Notes under the pieces: generated by a model
The model's database searches: none
What the model saw: only the letters and a program-made list of their open reading frames with translations
Told to the model about the DNA's origin: nothing
Shown: positions 39,038 to 50,493 of the stretch, piece by piece
Layout of the letters: every line of letters begins with the position of its first letter
Numbering within the stretch: the stretch's first letter is position 1
NCBI RefSeq assembly: GCF_013402915.1
Contig: NC_050724.1
Location: 806,001-870,000 of the forward strand
Origin: Zygotorulaspora mrakii
Taxonomy: Eukaryota > Ascomycota > Saccharomycetes > Saccharomycetales > Saccharomycetaceae
Direction: 5' to 3'
Length of the DNA stretch: 64,000 bases
Program-made: the position numbers and the translations under genes

Positions 39038-41044
39038 ATGTCAGACAATAAGTTTGCCGATGAGGATGCTAGTCTCAGGAATATGCAGAAGAGTATGCTT
39101 TTTTTTGATTTACAAACTATGAAATCTCTAAACTCATGATTTACTAACCGTGATATATAAATAATTCCAGATGCAATTCTTAAGATGCTGTTTTTGAACA
39201 AAGATAACGTTGACCCTAATTTAGATGAAACTTTTAATGAGGAAGATTTGCAATGGAAGGCACTAGTCATGGATGTCAAGAGCACAGCGATTGTGTCGTC
39301 TGTGCTGCGTGTCAATAACCTTTTAAAAGCAGGCGTCACTGTTCATTCTTTGATCCAACAAGCAAGGGCACCATTACCTGATGTTCCAGTTGTTTACTTT
39401 GTGACACCTAATCAGGAAAATATTAATCTGATAGTGCAGGACATAAAAGAAGACAAATATGCCAATTATTACGTCAATCTCACATCATCTTTAAGCAGAG
39501 ATCTATTAGAAGACTTTGCACAACAAGTCTGTTCAACAGCAAGATCAGATCGGATAAAACAAGTGTTCGATCAGTATTTGGACTTTATCGTGACCGAACC
39601 AGAGCTATTTTCTTTGGATCTTCCCCGCTCTTACACGGTATTAAACAACCCAAGCTCGACAGAAGAAATCATCACCCAACTATGTGATCACGTTGCGACT
39701 GGTTTATTCAACGTTGTCATGACCACATTGTCAATTCCAATTATAAGAGCGCCAAAGGGTGGCCCTGCTGAGATTGTCGCAGAAAAACTAGGAGCTAAAT
39801 TACGAGACTTTGTGATCAATACACGGACAGCCACTAATTCAGTGCTCGAAGGGGATTCTTTAGAGAGATGTGTTATGATCATACTTGATAGAAATATCGA
39901 CTTTAGTTGCATTTTTTCGCATTCTTGGATATATCAGTGTATGGTATTTGATGTTTTTAAGTTGACAAAGAATACCATTGCGATACCAAGTAAAACAGCA
40001 GAAGGTGGTGAACTATTAAAAAAATATGATATTGAACCTAATGATTTCTTCTGGAAAGAAAACGCACATTTGCCTTTCCCAGAGGCTGCTGAAAATGTCG
40101 AAGCTGCTCTCTCTGCCTATAAGGAAGAAGCCGCTGAAATAACCAGAAAGACTGGTGTTTCCAATTTAACTGATTTGGATCCTAACTCAAATAGTGACAC
40201 CGTTCAAATGCAGGAAGTGGTGAAAAAATTGCCCCAATTAGCTGCCAGAAAGAATATTATCGATGTTCACATGAATATCTTTGCCGCACTACTGTCTCAG
40301 TTGGAGAGCAAATCTTTGGATACATTCTTTGAAGTTGAGCAGGACCCAGATAATGCAAAAACAAGAACAAGATTTATTGAAATTCTAAAGGATGGCAAAA
40401 CCAACAATATGGAAGACAAACTTAGATCATTTATTGTACTTTATTTAAGCTCTTCCAATGGGCTGCCTCAAGATTTTGTTAAAGAAGTAGAGGCCTATTT
40501 TTCAGGTAACGAATTCTACTCTAGTGCTTTGAAATATGTCTACAAATTAAGACAATTTATGCAATTATCAAATAAGACACTGCAAAATAAATCTTTGGAA
40601 GACGGGACAAGCAAAGCTTCAGCGGGTGGCAATTTATCACTTTCTGGTCTATATGGTCTCACTGAGGGGAGATTGCAAGGTGGGGTTGGTAGTTTGATAT
40701 CGGGAATCAAAAAGCTATTACCCGAGAAGAAAACTATTCCAATAACAAATGTTGTGGAAGCAATAATGGATCCGTTGAACAGTTCCCAGAAAAATTTAGA
40801 AACCACAGATGATTATTTGTATTTTGATCCTCGTATTACAAGAGGATCTCACACAAAAAAGCCTAAAAGACAATCTTATAACAAATCTATTGTATTTGTA
40901 GTAGGTGGAGGTAACTACTTGGAATATCAAAATTTACAAGAATGGGCTCATTCACAATTACATAATCCCAAGAGTGTTATGTATGGTAGCACCTCTATCT
41001 CAACGCCCAGTGAATTCCTAAGTGAGATATCCGAGTTAGCGTAA
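39038..41044 (+). CDS. SLY1: Sec1/Munc18 protein Sly1, two exons
   Basis: Exon 1 (39038-39092) and exon 2 (39171-41044) join in phase 1 to give 642 residues starting MSDNKFADEDASLRNMQK and continuing NAILKMLFLNKD. This restores the conserved N-terminal helix of Sly1, which the unspliced frame (first ATG at 39185) lacks. Sly1 is the SM protein that assembles Sed5-containing SNARE complexes in ER-Golgi traffic. Conserved stretches include WKALVMDVKSTAIVSSVLRVN, PELFSLDLPRS, IIRAPKGGPAEIVAEKLG, IILDRNIDFSCIFSHSWIYQ, NDFFWKENAHLPFPEAAENVE and FVVGGGNYLEYQNLQEW. S. cerevisiae SLY1 (YDR189W) has no intron to my knowledge. Confidence 0.95.
39093..39170 (+). other. Spliceosomal intron in SLY1
   Basis: The 78-base intron has donor GTATGC, a perfect TACTAAC branch point at 39142-39148 and acceptor CAG ending at 39170, about 23 bases after the branch adenosine. 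It interrupts codon 19 after its first base. The reading frame across the junction gives the conserved Sly1 N-terminus. Confidence 0.94.
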
Positions 41045-41179
41045 AATGAACACAGATCAAGTTTACGGATATATGATTTCTCCGATATTGTCGTATAGTA
41101 TATTTAGGTAATGATACATAAAGAAATCGCCATGTCACTTCCCTCTCGACTTATATTTTTTTTCGCAACTGAAAGTACC

Positions 41180-42625
<1,446 letters not shown>

Positions 42626-42846
42626 TCAACGCTTTTAGTTCACCTTCATCATATTATTCAGGTCTCTGATAGTTTTTTCGCTACTTTTCAGTATCCACCG
42701 TCATTTGATACGTTACAGCTTCATCACTTTCCTCTTTTAGGTAAATGGTGAAATTTGGCAACTTTAAAGCTGGTAATGATTGATCAAAAGAGCCTTCCTG
42801 CGAGTAGTATATACATTACTGAGATATCCGACTGAAGAATTGTACT

Positions 42847-44010
42847 ATGGATCAGTCCACTAAGGTATCACCGGGCTCTCACAGTAGAAGTCATAGCTTT
42901 CCGCTAACACCTCCAGCTACGGTGGAGAAGCCTAGCTGTGATGAGATCGACGAGACGCGTACGATAAAAGATATTAAGCCTAGAAAACTATTCACCAAGC
43001 TGCGAAAGAATACTAGAAAGCCCAAACTGAAGCATAGGCCAGAAAGCGGCACCGTTTTTGATTTAGATCAGTATATGAACGGACTGTGCGGTAAGAAAGA
43101 TGCGATGAATGCAGCCTTTGTTCGATATGCCTTTCAGCATAGTAAGAGAATCGTGGTTGTCATCGGTGCTGGTGTCTCAGTGGCAGCCGGTATTCCGGAT
43201 TTCAGATCAAGCGAAGGCCTTTTCTCCATTTTGAAGGGCAAGCATTTTTCAACTGGCAAGGATCTTTTTGACTTTAATAAGGTATACTCCTCTGATGAAA
43301 TGAGCATTGCGTTTAACAGCATGATTACCAAACTGCATAAGATGTCTAGCGAGGCCAAACCCACACAGTTTCATGAGCTGCTAAACAGAGTTTCCTTGGA
43401 AGGTAGGCTACAACGACTGTACACGCAGAATATAGACGGTTTGGATACCCGTTTGAACGATCTTCAGACAAGAGTTCCCCTAGAGAAGCCAATTCCATCC
43501 ACCATTCAGCTTCATGGCAGTATAAATCATATGGTGTGCAATAAGTGTGCAAAAATCGCACAACTGGATCCAACCATTTTCAAGAATGAATTGTGTGACG
43601 AGGAAAATTCCACCATAATACCCACTTGTAGGCAGTGCGAGGAGTTTGAGTCTGTTAGAGAAATTGCGGGCCTGAGACTCAAGGGAATCGGAAAACTGAG
43701 ACCACGAGTAGTTTTGTACAACGAAATACATCCAGAAGGTGATATTATAGGAGAGGTCACGGGCACTGATCTTAAGAAGAAACCTGATTGCCTAATCATT
43801 GCAGGCACATCCTTGAAAATACCTGGTGTCAAAAATATCTGCAGACAATTCGCACAAAAAGTAAAATCTTCAAACGGCATTGTGCTTTACATGAACAAAG
43901 AAATGCCCTCACAAAGTATGATAGATCATATTGGTTGTGTAGATCTAATACTGCTGGGTGATTGTCAAAACGTACCACAACTTCTGCAAGATTCTACAGA
44001 ATCATTTTGA
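42847..44010 (+). CDS. HST4: NAD-dependent histone deacetylase Hst4 (sirtuin)
   Basis: The 387-residue sirtuin (S. cerevisiae 370) acts with Hst3 on histone H3 lysine 56 acetylation in genome maintenance. The NAD-binding motif GAGVSVAAGIPDFRS is at 107-121 and TQNIDGLD at 193-200. The catalytic histidine is His223 (QLHGS), and the zinc cysteines are Cys231, Cys234, Cys261 and Cys264. The first 70 residues are basic and proline-serine rich. Stop codons of HST4 and the convergent GPN3 lie only 34 bases apart. Confidence 0.95.
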   Translation: MDQSTKVSPGSHSRSHSFPLTPPATVEKPSCDEIDETRTIKDIKPRKLFTKLRKNTRKPKLKHRPESGTVFDLDQYMNGLCGKKDAMNAAFVRYAFQHSKRIVVVIGAGVSVAAGIPDFRSSEGLFSILKGKHFSTGKDLFDFNKVYSSDEMSIAFNSMITKLHKMSSEAKPTQFHELLNRVSLEGRLQRLYTQNIDGLDTRLNDLQTRVPLEKPIPSTIQLHGSINHMVCNKCAKIAQLDPTIFKNELCDEENSTIIPTCRQCEEFESVREIAGLRLKGIGKLRPRVVLYNEIHPEGDIIGEVTGTDLKKKPDCLIIAGTSLKIPGVKNICRQFAQKVKSSNGIVLYMNKEMPSQSMIDHIGCVDLILLGDCQNVPQLLQDSTESF

Positions 44011-44044
44011 AAAGTCTATAATTCTTGGTATTATTTCCAAAATA

Positions 44045-44860
44045 TTACATATCTTCTATTTCTATTTGATCATTAGGTTCCTTTTGTTCCTGAGCCTCTG
44101 CCCATTGTGTAACATCGTCGACATACGAAAGAATTGTTGAGATACTGTCTGGATTTTTTGCCTCGAGAGGTAAAAACTGAACCATTCCAAAGTCGTCAAC
44201 AAGATTGGCTATGCATTGGTTGAGGTACTTGAATCTTGGATTAGTCTCTTCATTCGTTTCATCTGCTAGCAAAAGAGGATCTGGATTCAAGAATCTCTTC
44301 AACTTTTTTCTGTTAACACTGTCCTTTATCATGTCTATTTTGCTCAGAACATTGATATGCGGCAACTCCAGCAATATCATTGCTGACATCGCACACAGGG
44401 CTCCACTGAAATATTTAGAATTGTCCACTATGAATGACGCTTCCATAAGATACGTAGCGCATAGATTGAAATTCAATTGGTTCTGCAAATGGCGCACGAT
44501 ATTAGGCAATACTGGAATATGAGTGTACAGTTCGATTTGGCCGGGACAGTCGAAGATTAAATATTCATCATTATAATCTCCAATTTCTTCATCCAGCCAG
44601 TCCAAGTTTTTCATCAAGTACTCAAAACAATATATTAAAGCACCATTGGGGCCCAAATCAAGTTCATCCATCACATCGTCCAGTGATATCAGGTCCCTAA
44701 TATCAACTGTGAATTCGTATTTGTTAGGCTCTGCTGCGGGATCTAAGTTGACAATATGTGCTCTGCGTCCTATAGTTTGCATATGTGAAATGATCTCATT
44801 ACAAAACGTACTCTTCCCCGCACCAGCAGGGCCCATCACCAAAACGCCTACCCGAGACAT
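44045..44860 (-). CDS. GPN3: GPN-loop GTPase Gpn3
   Basis: The 271-residue GTPase (S. cerevisiae 272) assists RNA polymerase II assembly and nuclear import. The P-loop GPAGAGKST is at residues 9-17, the family-defining Gly-Pro-Asn insert appears as [11 protein letters not shown] near 70, the G3-like motif as [12 protein letters not shown], and the guanine-specificity motif as SKIDM. The C-terminal tail is acidic. S. cerevisiae GPN3 is YLR243W; here it lies between HST4 and NUP42 of chromosome IV. Confidence 0.96.
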   Translation of the reverse strand: MSRVGVLVMGPAGAGKSTFCNEIISHMQTIGRRAHIVNLDPAAEPNKYEFTVDIRDLISLDDVMDELDLGPNGALIYCFEYLMKNLDWLDEEIGDYNDEYLIFDCPGQIELYTHIPVLPNIVRHLQNQLNFNLCATYLMEASFIVDNSKYFSGALCAMSAMILLELPHINVLSKIDMIKDSVNRKKLKRFLNPDPLLLADETNEETNPRFKYLNQCIANLVDDFGMVQFLPLEAKNPDSISTILSYVDDVTQWAEAQEQKEPNDQIEIEDM

Positions 44861-45023
44861 CTCAAGTTTGTGTCAGTTATTCACACGGGGGAACAATATC
44901 ACTTCCTTTGAAATGTTATATTGCTCGGATTCATCTTTCTATTGTAAGCATTATCATCACCAGGCATCGCTAAAAGACAATTTAGTTGGAAAAAAACATC
45001 ATCGTAAACAGTGACTGGATGTA

Positions 45024-46766
45024 TTAATTATGAACAATTAGCGCCGATGGTGGTGGTATATCAGGGACATCTCCTAGACTGAAGGTCTCTGATTCAAATC
45101 TTGCGAGAGTATGACTGTCAAGGTCGCTAGCAGTCAATTTCTCGTCCTTCGAGGGTAGTCCTTGCACGAAGTTTTGATACAAAGAGTGCATGTTGGAGGC
45201 AGTTGCATTACGGGCATTCATGCTATTCAAGGCACTAATGCCATTGACGTTAGGTTTCACGAAAGGATTCTGTGCAGTCGTGCTAGTATTGGTTTGAGTT
45301 GCAAACGGTGATTGGCCAGTTGATCCGAAAGGCGACGGCTTTGAACCAAATGTGTTTGAGGCGGTATTTGACTGCAAAGAACCAAACGGCGATGATTGGA
45401 CACCCAAAGAGTTACCTTGGTTGAGAGAACCAAATGGTGAAGACGAAGTCTCATTTACTGAGGCTTTATTGTTGAAGGCACTGGTGTTGTTTGGTATCGT
45501 CCCAAAGGGCGATGTTGAGGTTTTATTTTGTAATGATGCAAACGGTGATCCAGCAGGAGGATTAGTAGAAGCAGTTGCATTTTGACCATTTTGCAAATTT
45601 GAGAAAGGCGACGGCATGCTAGCGTTTTGAGCTGATCCCAATGGCGGGGCGGTTGTAGTAATATTGTGAGATCCGAATGATGCTGATCCGAATGACGCTG
45701 ATCCGAATGCGTTGTTATCGTTTTGCTTTTGAAAAGATGGGGTTCCAAACGCCCCTGTTTGATTGCTGCTCACTCCAAGTGCTGTGGTTTGGGACGGAGC
45801 AGTTCCAAATTGTGGTTTTCCAAAAACAGAGCCGGAACCCATAGAGGTACCGAACGCATTGAACTGTCCTGGATTCGATGCTGCTGTATTGCCAAATGCA
45901 GATGTGGAAGGAGTGGGGTCAAACGCTGGTTTACCGAAAGCGCTCGGTGCATTATTCTGCCCCGCTCCGCTTAAGCTAGTCCCAAAAGTCGGCACTCCGA
46001 AGGCAGATCTGCCCGCATTCGAACTATTCGCTGGAGTCCCAAACGCTCCACCGCCTTTACCAAATGATGGTTGGCCAAATGCGCCGGTGTTACTGGTAGT
46101 GTTCCCACCAAATGCCTCTACCGGTCCAGAGGAAGGTGTAGAGCCGAATGCAGGCTTTCCAGCTGTAAATGGATTTCCGCCTTGACCAGGTGCACTTAAG
46201 TTTTGGAAGCCAGAGTTCCCCAAATTCAATTCGAAATCAACAAAGTCTTTCTTTATACTGAGCTGGCCAGTCTCTACCAAATCTTTAGTCTTCTTTTGTA
46301 GAAATCTTGCAGCCCAGTCTGGGTGAGATCTGATATGTGCAAAACATTTTTGCATATCGCTTTCTCGAGAGCGCATTTCAACTTCATATTGGGTAACGAG
46401 ACCATTTTTTTGTGACTGGTAGTATTGATATCTTGATTCTTCTTGTGAATAATCTCTTCCACTAATTAGATTTACGGCACAGGGTAAACCGTAACTGTAA
46501 GCACTACTTAGCGGTTTCATTTGAAAATGCTCCGCATCTTGCAAACCACTCAAGATCGACTTTTCAATTTTATTCAGTGAGCTGGGATTTACAAAGCTCC
46601 TGTAAAGGTCTGCTGCCGATATCCCTTCGTCGTTTGCAGGCCTTTGCCCGCTTCCACTATTATTATTAGTGTAAACGTGCGCAAATTTGCAGCTGTTCCC
46701 TCTGTTGCATCTTCCCTGCTGGAAATACTTGCACGGAATGCTACTAGTATTGTTATAGTATGACAT
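45024..46766 (-). CDS. NUP42: FG nucleoporin Nup42 (Rip1)
   Basis: The 580-residue protein is longer than S. cerevisiae Nup42 (430). Nup42 sits on the cytoplasmic face of the nuclear pore and with Gle1 promotes mRNA export. A CCCH zinc finger (CKYFQQGRCNRGNSCKFAH, residues 12-30) opens the protein. A helical region with FAHIRSHPDWAARFLQKK follows. Residues about 190-510 carry FG repeats of the FG, GxFG and SPFG types. The C-terminal LYQNFVQGLPSKDEKLTASDL and ETFSLGDVPDIPPP match the Gle1-binding tail. The start at 46766 is the first ATG; a TTG opens the frame eight codons earlier. Confidence 0.93.
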   Translation of the reverse strand: MSYYNNTSSIPCKYFQQGRCNRGNSCKFAHVYTNNNSGSGQRPANDEGISAADLYRSFVNPSSLNKIEKSILSGLQDAEHFQMKPLSSAYSYGLPCAVNLISGRDYSQEESRYQYYQSQKNGLVTQYEVEMRSRESDMQKCFAHIRSHPDWAARFLQKKTKDLVETGQLSIKKDFVDFELNLGNSGFQNLSAPGQGGNPFTAGKPAFGSTPSSGPVEAFGGNTTSNTGAFGQPSFGKGGGAFGTPANSSNAGRSAFGVPTFGTSLSGAGQNNAPSAFGKPAFDPTPSTSAFGNTAASNPGQFNAFGTSMGSGSVFGKPQFGTAPSQTTALGVSSNQTGAFGTPSFQKQNDNNAFGSASFGSASFGSHNITTTAPPLGSAQNASMPSPFSNLQNGQNATASTNPPAGSPFASLQNKTSTSPFGTIPNNTSAFNNKASVNETSSSPFGSLNQGNSLGVQSSPFGSLQSNTASNTFGSKPSPFGSTGQSPFATQTNTSTTAQNPFVKPNVNGISALNSMNARNATASNMHSLYQNFVQGLPSKDEKLTASDLDSHTLARFESETFSLGDVPDIPPPSALIVHN

Positions 46767-46919
46767 TTTAACAACTTTTTTGGGTTGCAATGTTTTGTTT
46801 TTAAAAATATGTTCATATTGGCACTGTGCACTTTTTCAAACTAGAACTTTAAAAGGCTATAAAAACAAAAAAATATGACGTTGTAGCTGAGTCCAAACCG
46901 AAAATATCTAGGCGCATTG

Positions 46920-47840
46920 ATGATATGTATTGAATGTACAACCCCTGTTACGTCGCTCTATGTCGTTTATGCTAATAATCACATTCAATTGACGGAATGT
47001 CCCAACTGTCATAAGTACGTGGATAAATATGTGGAAATGGACCATGTCATACTATTCATAGATCTTTTATTGCTGAAATCAGGGGCTTACAGACATCTAG
47101 TGTACAATTCTTTAGAGAATGAATTGTCTAAGTACAAAGAATGGGACATCAAGAAAGGGAGACCATTAGAAATGGCTAAATCTATATGTGAGAATCTGAA
47201 AAACTGGTTTTTAAAGTTCGATCGCCTAAACAGAATATGGGTATTACTGATAGCCTTTGAGATATACTTGACGTGGGTTACCGAGGAACGAAAATACAGT
47301 CTTTTTTTAAATGGGGACACTTTCAACAGCAGATTTGCTTTGAAGGACCTTATGATGAATAAGGTGTTCTCATGGAATCCATTATATCAGTATCTCTATT
47401 TTGCGGTGCGATGTATGATTGACATAAGCATTTTCCATGGTCTGACCAGTTATTTGCTTCTGCACTGGTTGAAATGGGGCAAAGATGTGAAATATGCAAA
47501 AGATGTTTTATCTTATGCCATACTTCTATCCTATGGAGCAAAAATTTTCCCAATACTGATGCTGATATGGCCGTATGACAACGTCGTCTCAATGAATATT
47601 ATTAAATGGATTGCCAATTTATATATAGTTGAGTCCTTGCAAATTGTCACCAATTTACCCTATTCATCAATTTTTGAAGTGCTTTTTGTAGTGTCGATTG
47701 CAAAGTGGTTTTTGGTGAAGTCCTTGCTGATGTTTTTTATTGCTGAAGGATGCATAGGACAGACTTTGATCTACTTGAATTCAGAAATTCAATTCAGCTT
47801 TCAAAAGTTCGCAATTATGGAAAACTTTTTTCTCTTATAA
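46920..47840 (+). CDS. ARV1: Sterol/GPI homeostasis membrane protein Arv1
   Basis: The 306-residue ER/Golgi membrane protein is required for normal sterol distribution and GPI anchor synthesis. The N-terminal zinc-binding AHD motif shows Cys3, Cys6, Cys27 and Cys30 (CIEC...CPNC), followed by VDKYVEMDHVILFIDLLLLKSGAYRHLVYN, the family signature (cited in part). Several membrane segments follow, including residues about 110-128, 195-215 and 240-275. The first ATG is at 46920; the codon before is TTG. It corresponds to YLR242C, beside NUP42 here. Confidence 0.95.
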   Translation: MICIECTTPVTSLYVVYANNHIQLTECPNCHKYVDKYVEMDHVILFIDLLLLKSGAYRHLVYNSLENELSKYKEWDIKKGRPLEMAKSICENLKNWFLKFDRLNRIWVLLIAFEIYLTWVTEERKYSLFLNGDTFNSRFALKDLMMNKVFSWNPLYQYLYFAVRCMIDISIFHGLTSYLLLHWLKWGKDVKYAKDVLSYAILLSYGAKIFPILMLIWPYDNVVSMNIIKWIANLYIVESLQIVTNLPYSSIFEVLFVVSIAKWFLVKSLLMFFIAEGCIGQTLIYLNSEIQFSFQKFAIMENFFLL

Positions 47841-47907
47841 AGAGTATATTTTACTATATATATATTTTTTTATATTTGACGCTGTATTCACGATGTCATT
47901 TTCAATT

Positions 47908-50253
47908 TTATTCTAATATTGGTCCCTCTAATCCATGAACGAGGTATGGATAGTCATACGTATCTGTATCTGCCGGACTAGACACTAATGTATGCTCTTC
48001 CTCATGCTCACGTATAGAGCTCAGAGCAATGTATTTACCCAAAGGCATATAGTGCTTTTCAAAATCCCACCAAAAACTGCAAGTGATAAAAGGCAGAGGG
48101 AACAGACAGGAGGAGAGGATCCAGCCACTTTCAAAACCGGCTAAAGTACCTGCCATTGTTAGTTGAAATAAAAGTAGCCCTGCCATGATTCTTCTGTATA
48201 TAAGAGGCCAGACTTTACCTGTAGAATGAGGTAGGTGATCAGTAGCGAAAATAAGTTGATATTTGTAAACATAGAAACCAACAAAAAAATACGCTAAACC
48301 AGAGACCAGGATTTTTGTACTCATGACGCTGTAGATTAATGTTATGATGAGAATTAATATGGGCTGTGGTAATTGCAAACCAAAGTTGAAGATTGGAGGA
48401 TTGTAAAGCTCTCTTTGCTGTCTTGGCGTTTTTGACTTTATCTTCACAAAAGGGAATCCAATCATACTTCCGACCAGTAAAAGCTTGAATGGAAATACAC
48501 CTATACCTTGTAATATAATCAAATCCACGTAAAATAAAGAAAATTCCTTTACTGAAGTAGCCAACTGGTAAGCTATTTTTGTTGTATCACTCAAGTAGCC
48601 CCAATAGTTGGAAGCCGTACCGGCTAAAGTAAAGACCAAAAACAAGTTCACAAATATATAGAAGAAGTTCTTGGAAACCAGTGACAACTCTTCTTCACTA
48701 TGAGAAACCAAGCCTTGGCGGGAGGTCAAATACTCGTAAAAATAGGGTATCACTATATTCAAAAGGGTGAATAAATAAGTCGGTAGCAGTCCTGTTACTA
48801 AATTCTGCGCCCATTTGTTCTCTTTTAGTAGGGCACCCAAACTTGGCCAAAATCTTGATATTGTCTTAAGATTCAACAACGTCGCCAAGTATGACACCGG
48901 AATAATGAGAAATAAACTGGAGAGACCTATGAATGCGGTTACGCAGTAAACTTTTGTTAGTCTTTCTTTTCTTGATAAACAAACATTTTCCCATTTGATA
49001 TCGTGAGGTGCTGGGGCTAGATTTGCGATTGAATAGTGAACGCGATGATCTAAAACTGCTTGAGCAGCCATCTGTGCATTTGCTACGGAGTCCATTGTAA
49101 CAAAAGCTGTCGTAGTTGCAGAATAATGTTTCTTGCGTGCTTCAGAAATTTCTTGATCAATAAACCTTAATTGCTTTTCCAAATGATTGATGGCATCTAC
49201 TTTTGGCCCGAATAATTTCAAAAAGCCTGTTCGCATCATTGGTCTTTGAAGGGCTTTTTGAGGATATAGCAGATCATCTTCATTATCATCCGTATGAATA
49301 ACTTCTCGAGAAATTGGATTTGGAGAGCTGCCCAGTTCCCCAGTATTCCTTTGTAAATTATAATTTTCAGAGTACGCTTCACGATCACGATGTTCAGGTG
49401 GACACTCTGCATACTTGCTTTCCAGTTGAAGAATGACATTCTCTCTATAGCGGAAGAGCCTGTTTAGAGGGCCCCATTCGCGGCAAATGGTTACAGAAGA
49501 CACTTTACCAATTTTAAGCTGCTCTATTTTATTCTTCAGAGCTTCGGGATCTCGAAGTTCGATGGGTATTCCAGTTAGCCTAATGGTTTTATCTGTTACT
49601 GTATTCTGCTTCCCCAAATATGCTTGTCTAGTGTTGACTACGAGAACTGTTTGGGAAACCAATAGATGTATTGCCAAGCATGTGAAAAAGTATGTGAAGA
49701 TCACATACATCCACAAATATCCTCTAGCTCCTTCTGGTTGGGTATCTTCACCAGAGGGGATACTAGACCGTTTAACGAATTTCAAAAGGATATTCAATTT
49801 GTGATTGTTGTCATCTCCGTCATCATAACTCCCAGTAAAATGATATCTAATTGGTGAGATAATGCACACCGAAAACACGCAACAAACAGACAGTAACTTA
49901 ATGCACATTTTAAAGAACCCTAAGAATACAAAGGCATCTAAGCCTGCGTACTCTAGGACTTGTTCGTCGCGAATCTTGTAAATGACGGTCAGCCAGCTGA
50001 ATAGCTTCCCTTCTTCCCACGATGGGAGTCGCAAGCTGCCGTTATCTTTATATCTTCGGCTTGCATATAGCTTAGGTAGTTTCTGCAGAAGAAGTGAAAA
50101 TGATAATAGTGCAAATAGACCCATTAGTGTAGCGGTGTAAAGTTGTGCACTAACCACCTGGGCAGTTGGTTTGCGAAAATCATGCCCCTGATTTGAATCG
50201 ATATCCTCTCTTCTATCATATAGCCCAAGTAGCTCAATAGCTTTGCTGAACAT
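47908..50253 (-). CDS. CSC1: Calcium-permeable OSCA/TMEM63 channel Csc1
   Basis: The 781-residue multi-spanning protein (YLR241W, 782) belongs to the OSCA/TMEM63 family; S. cerevisiae Csc1 gives a hyperosmolarity-gated calcium conductance when expressed. Three N-terminal membrane segments (about 35-55, 105-130, 175-200) precede the cytosolic PHM7-like domain (about 205-420, with [20 protein letters not shown]). The core RSN1_7TM domain follows, containing about eight segments, with [24 protein letters not shown] and [17 protein letters not shown] among the conserved parts. It is convergent with ARV1, 67 bases apart. Confidence 0.94.
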   Translation of the reverse strand: MFSKAIELLGLYDRREDIDSNQGHDFRKPTAQVVSAQLYTATLMGLFALLSFSLLLQKLPKLYASRRYKDNGSLRLPSWEEGKLFSWLTVIYKIRDEQVLEYAGLDAFVFLGFFKMCIKLLSVCCVFSVCIISPIRYHFTGSYDDGDDNNHKLNILLKFVKRSSIPSGEDTQPEGARGYLWMYVIFTYFFTCLAIHLLVSQTVLVVNTRQAYLGKQNTVTDKTIRLTGIPIELRDPEALKNKIEQLKIGKVSSVTICREWGPLNRLFRYRENVILQLESKYAECPPEHRDREAYSENYNLQRNTGELGSSPNPISREVIHTDDNEDDLLYPQKALQRPMMRTGFLKLFGPKVDAINHLEKQLRFIDQEISEARKKHYSATTTAFVTMDSVANAQMAAQAVLDHRVHYSIANLAPAPHDIKWENVCLSRKERLTKVYCVTAFIGLSSLFLIIPVSYLATLLNLKTISRFWPSLGALLKENKWAQNLVTGLLPTYLFTLLNIVIPYFYEYLTSRQGLVSHSEEELSLVSKNFFYIFVNLFLVFTLAGTASNYWGYLSDTTKIAYQLATSVKEFSLFYVDLIILQGIGVFPFKLLLVGSMIGFPFVKIKSKTPRQQRELYNPPIFNFGLQLPQPILILIITLIYSVMSTKILVSGLAYFFVGFYVYKYQLIFATDHLPHSTGKVWPLIYRRIMAGLLLFQLTMAGTLAGFESGWILSSCLFPLPFITCSFWWDFEKHYMPLGKYIALSSIREHEEEHTLVSSPADTDTYDYPYLVHGLEGPILE

Positions 50254-50493
50254 AATTGAGGATGATCCAGAACAACCTGGCCTTAGGTAATATGGGCTGG
50301 TTTGTTAATGAGTTCTGCTGCAATTAAGCGATTTTAAACAACATTTTCGTGTCTCCGCGATAAATGTCTTTGTCACTTTTTAAAAGACATTCCTCCAATT
50401 CTGAATGTGAAAACCAATTACAACGGCTTAGGTTGTTTATCTATTTAGTCCTCGGTAATTATCTATTAAATATCCTTGACTGTTTTCTACTTA

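Noticed and set aside
39185..41044. SLY1 read as one exon starting at 39185
   Set aside because: It loses the conserved N-terminal helix, which is encoded just upstream and reached through an intron with consensus signals.
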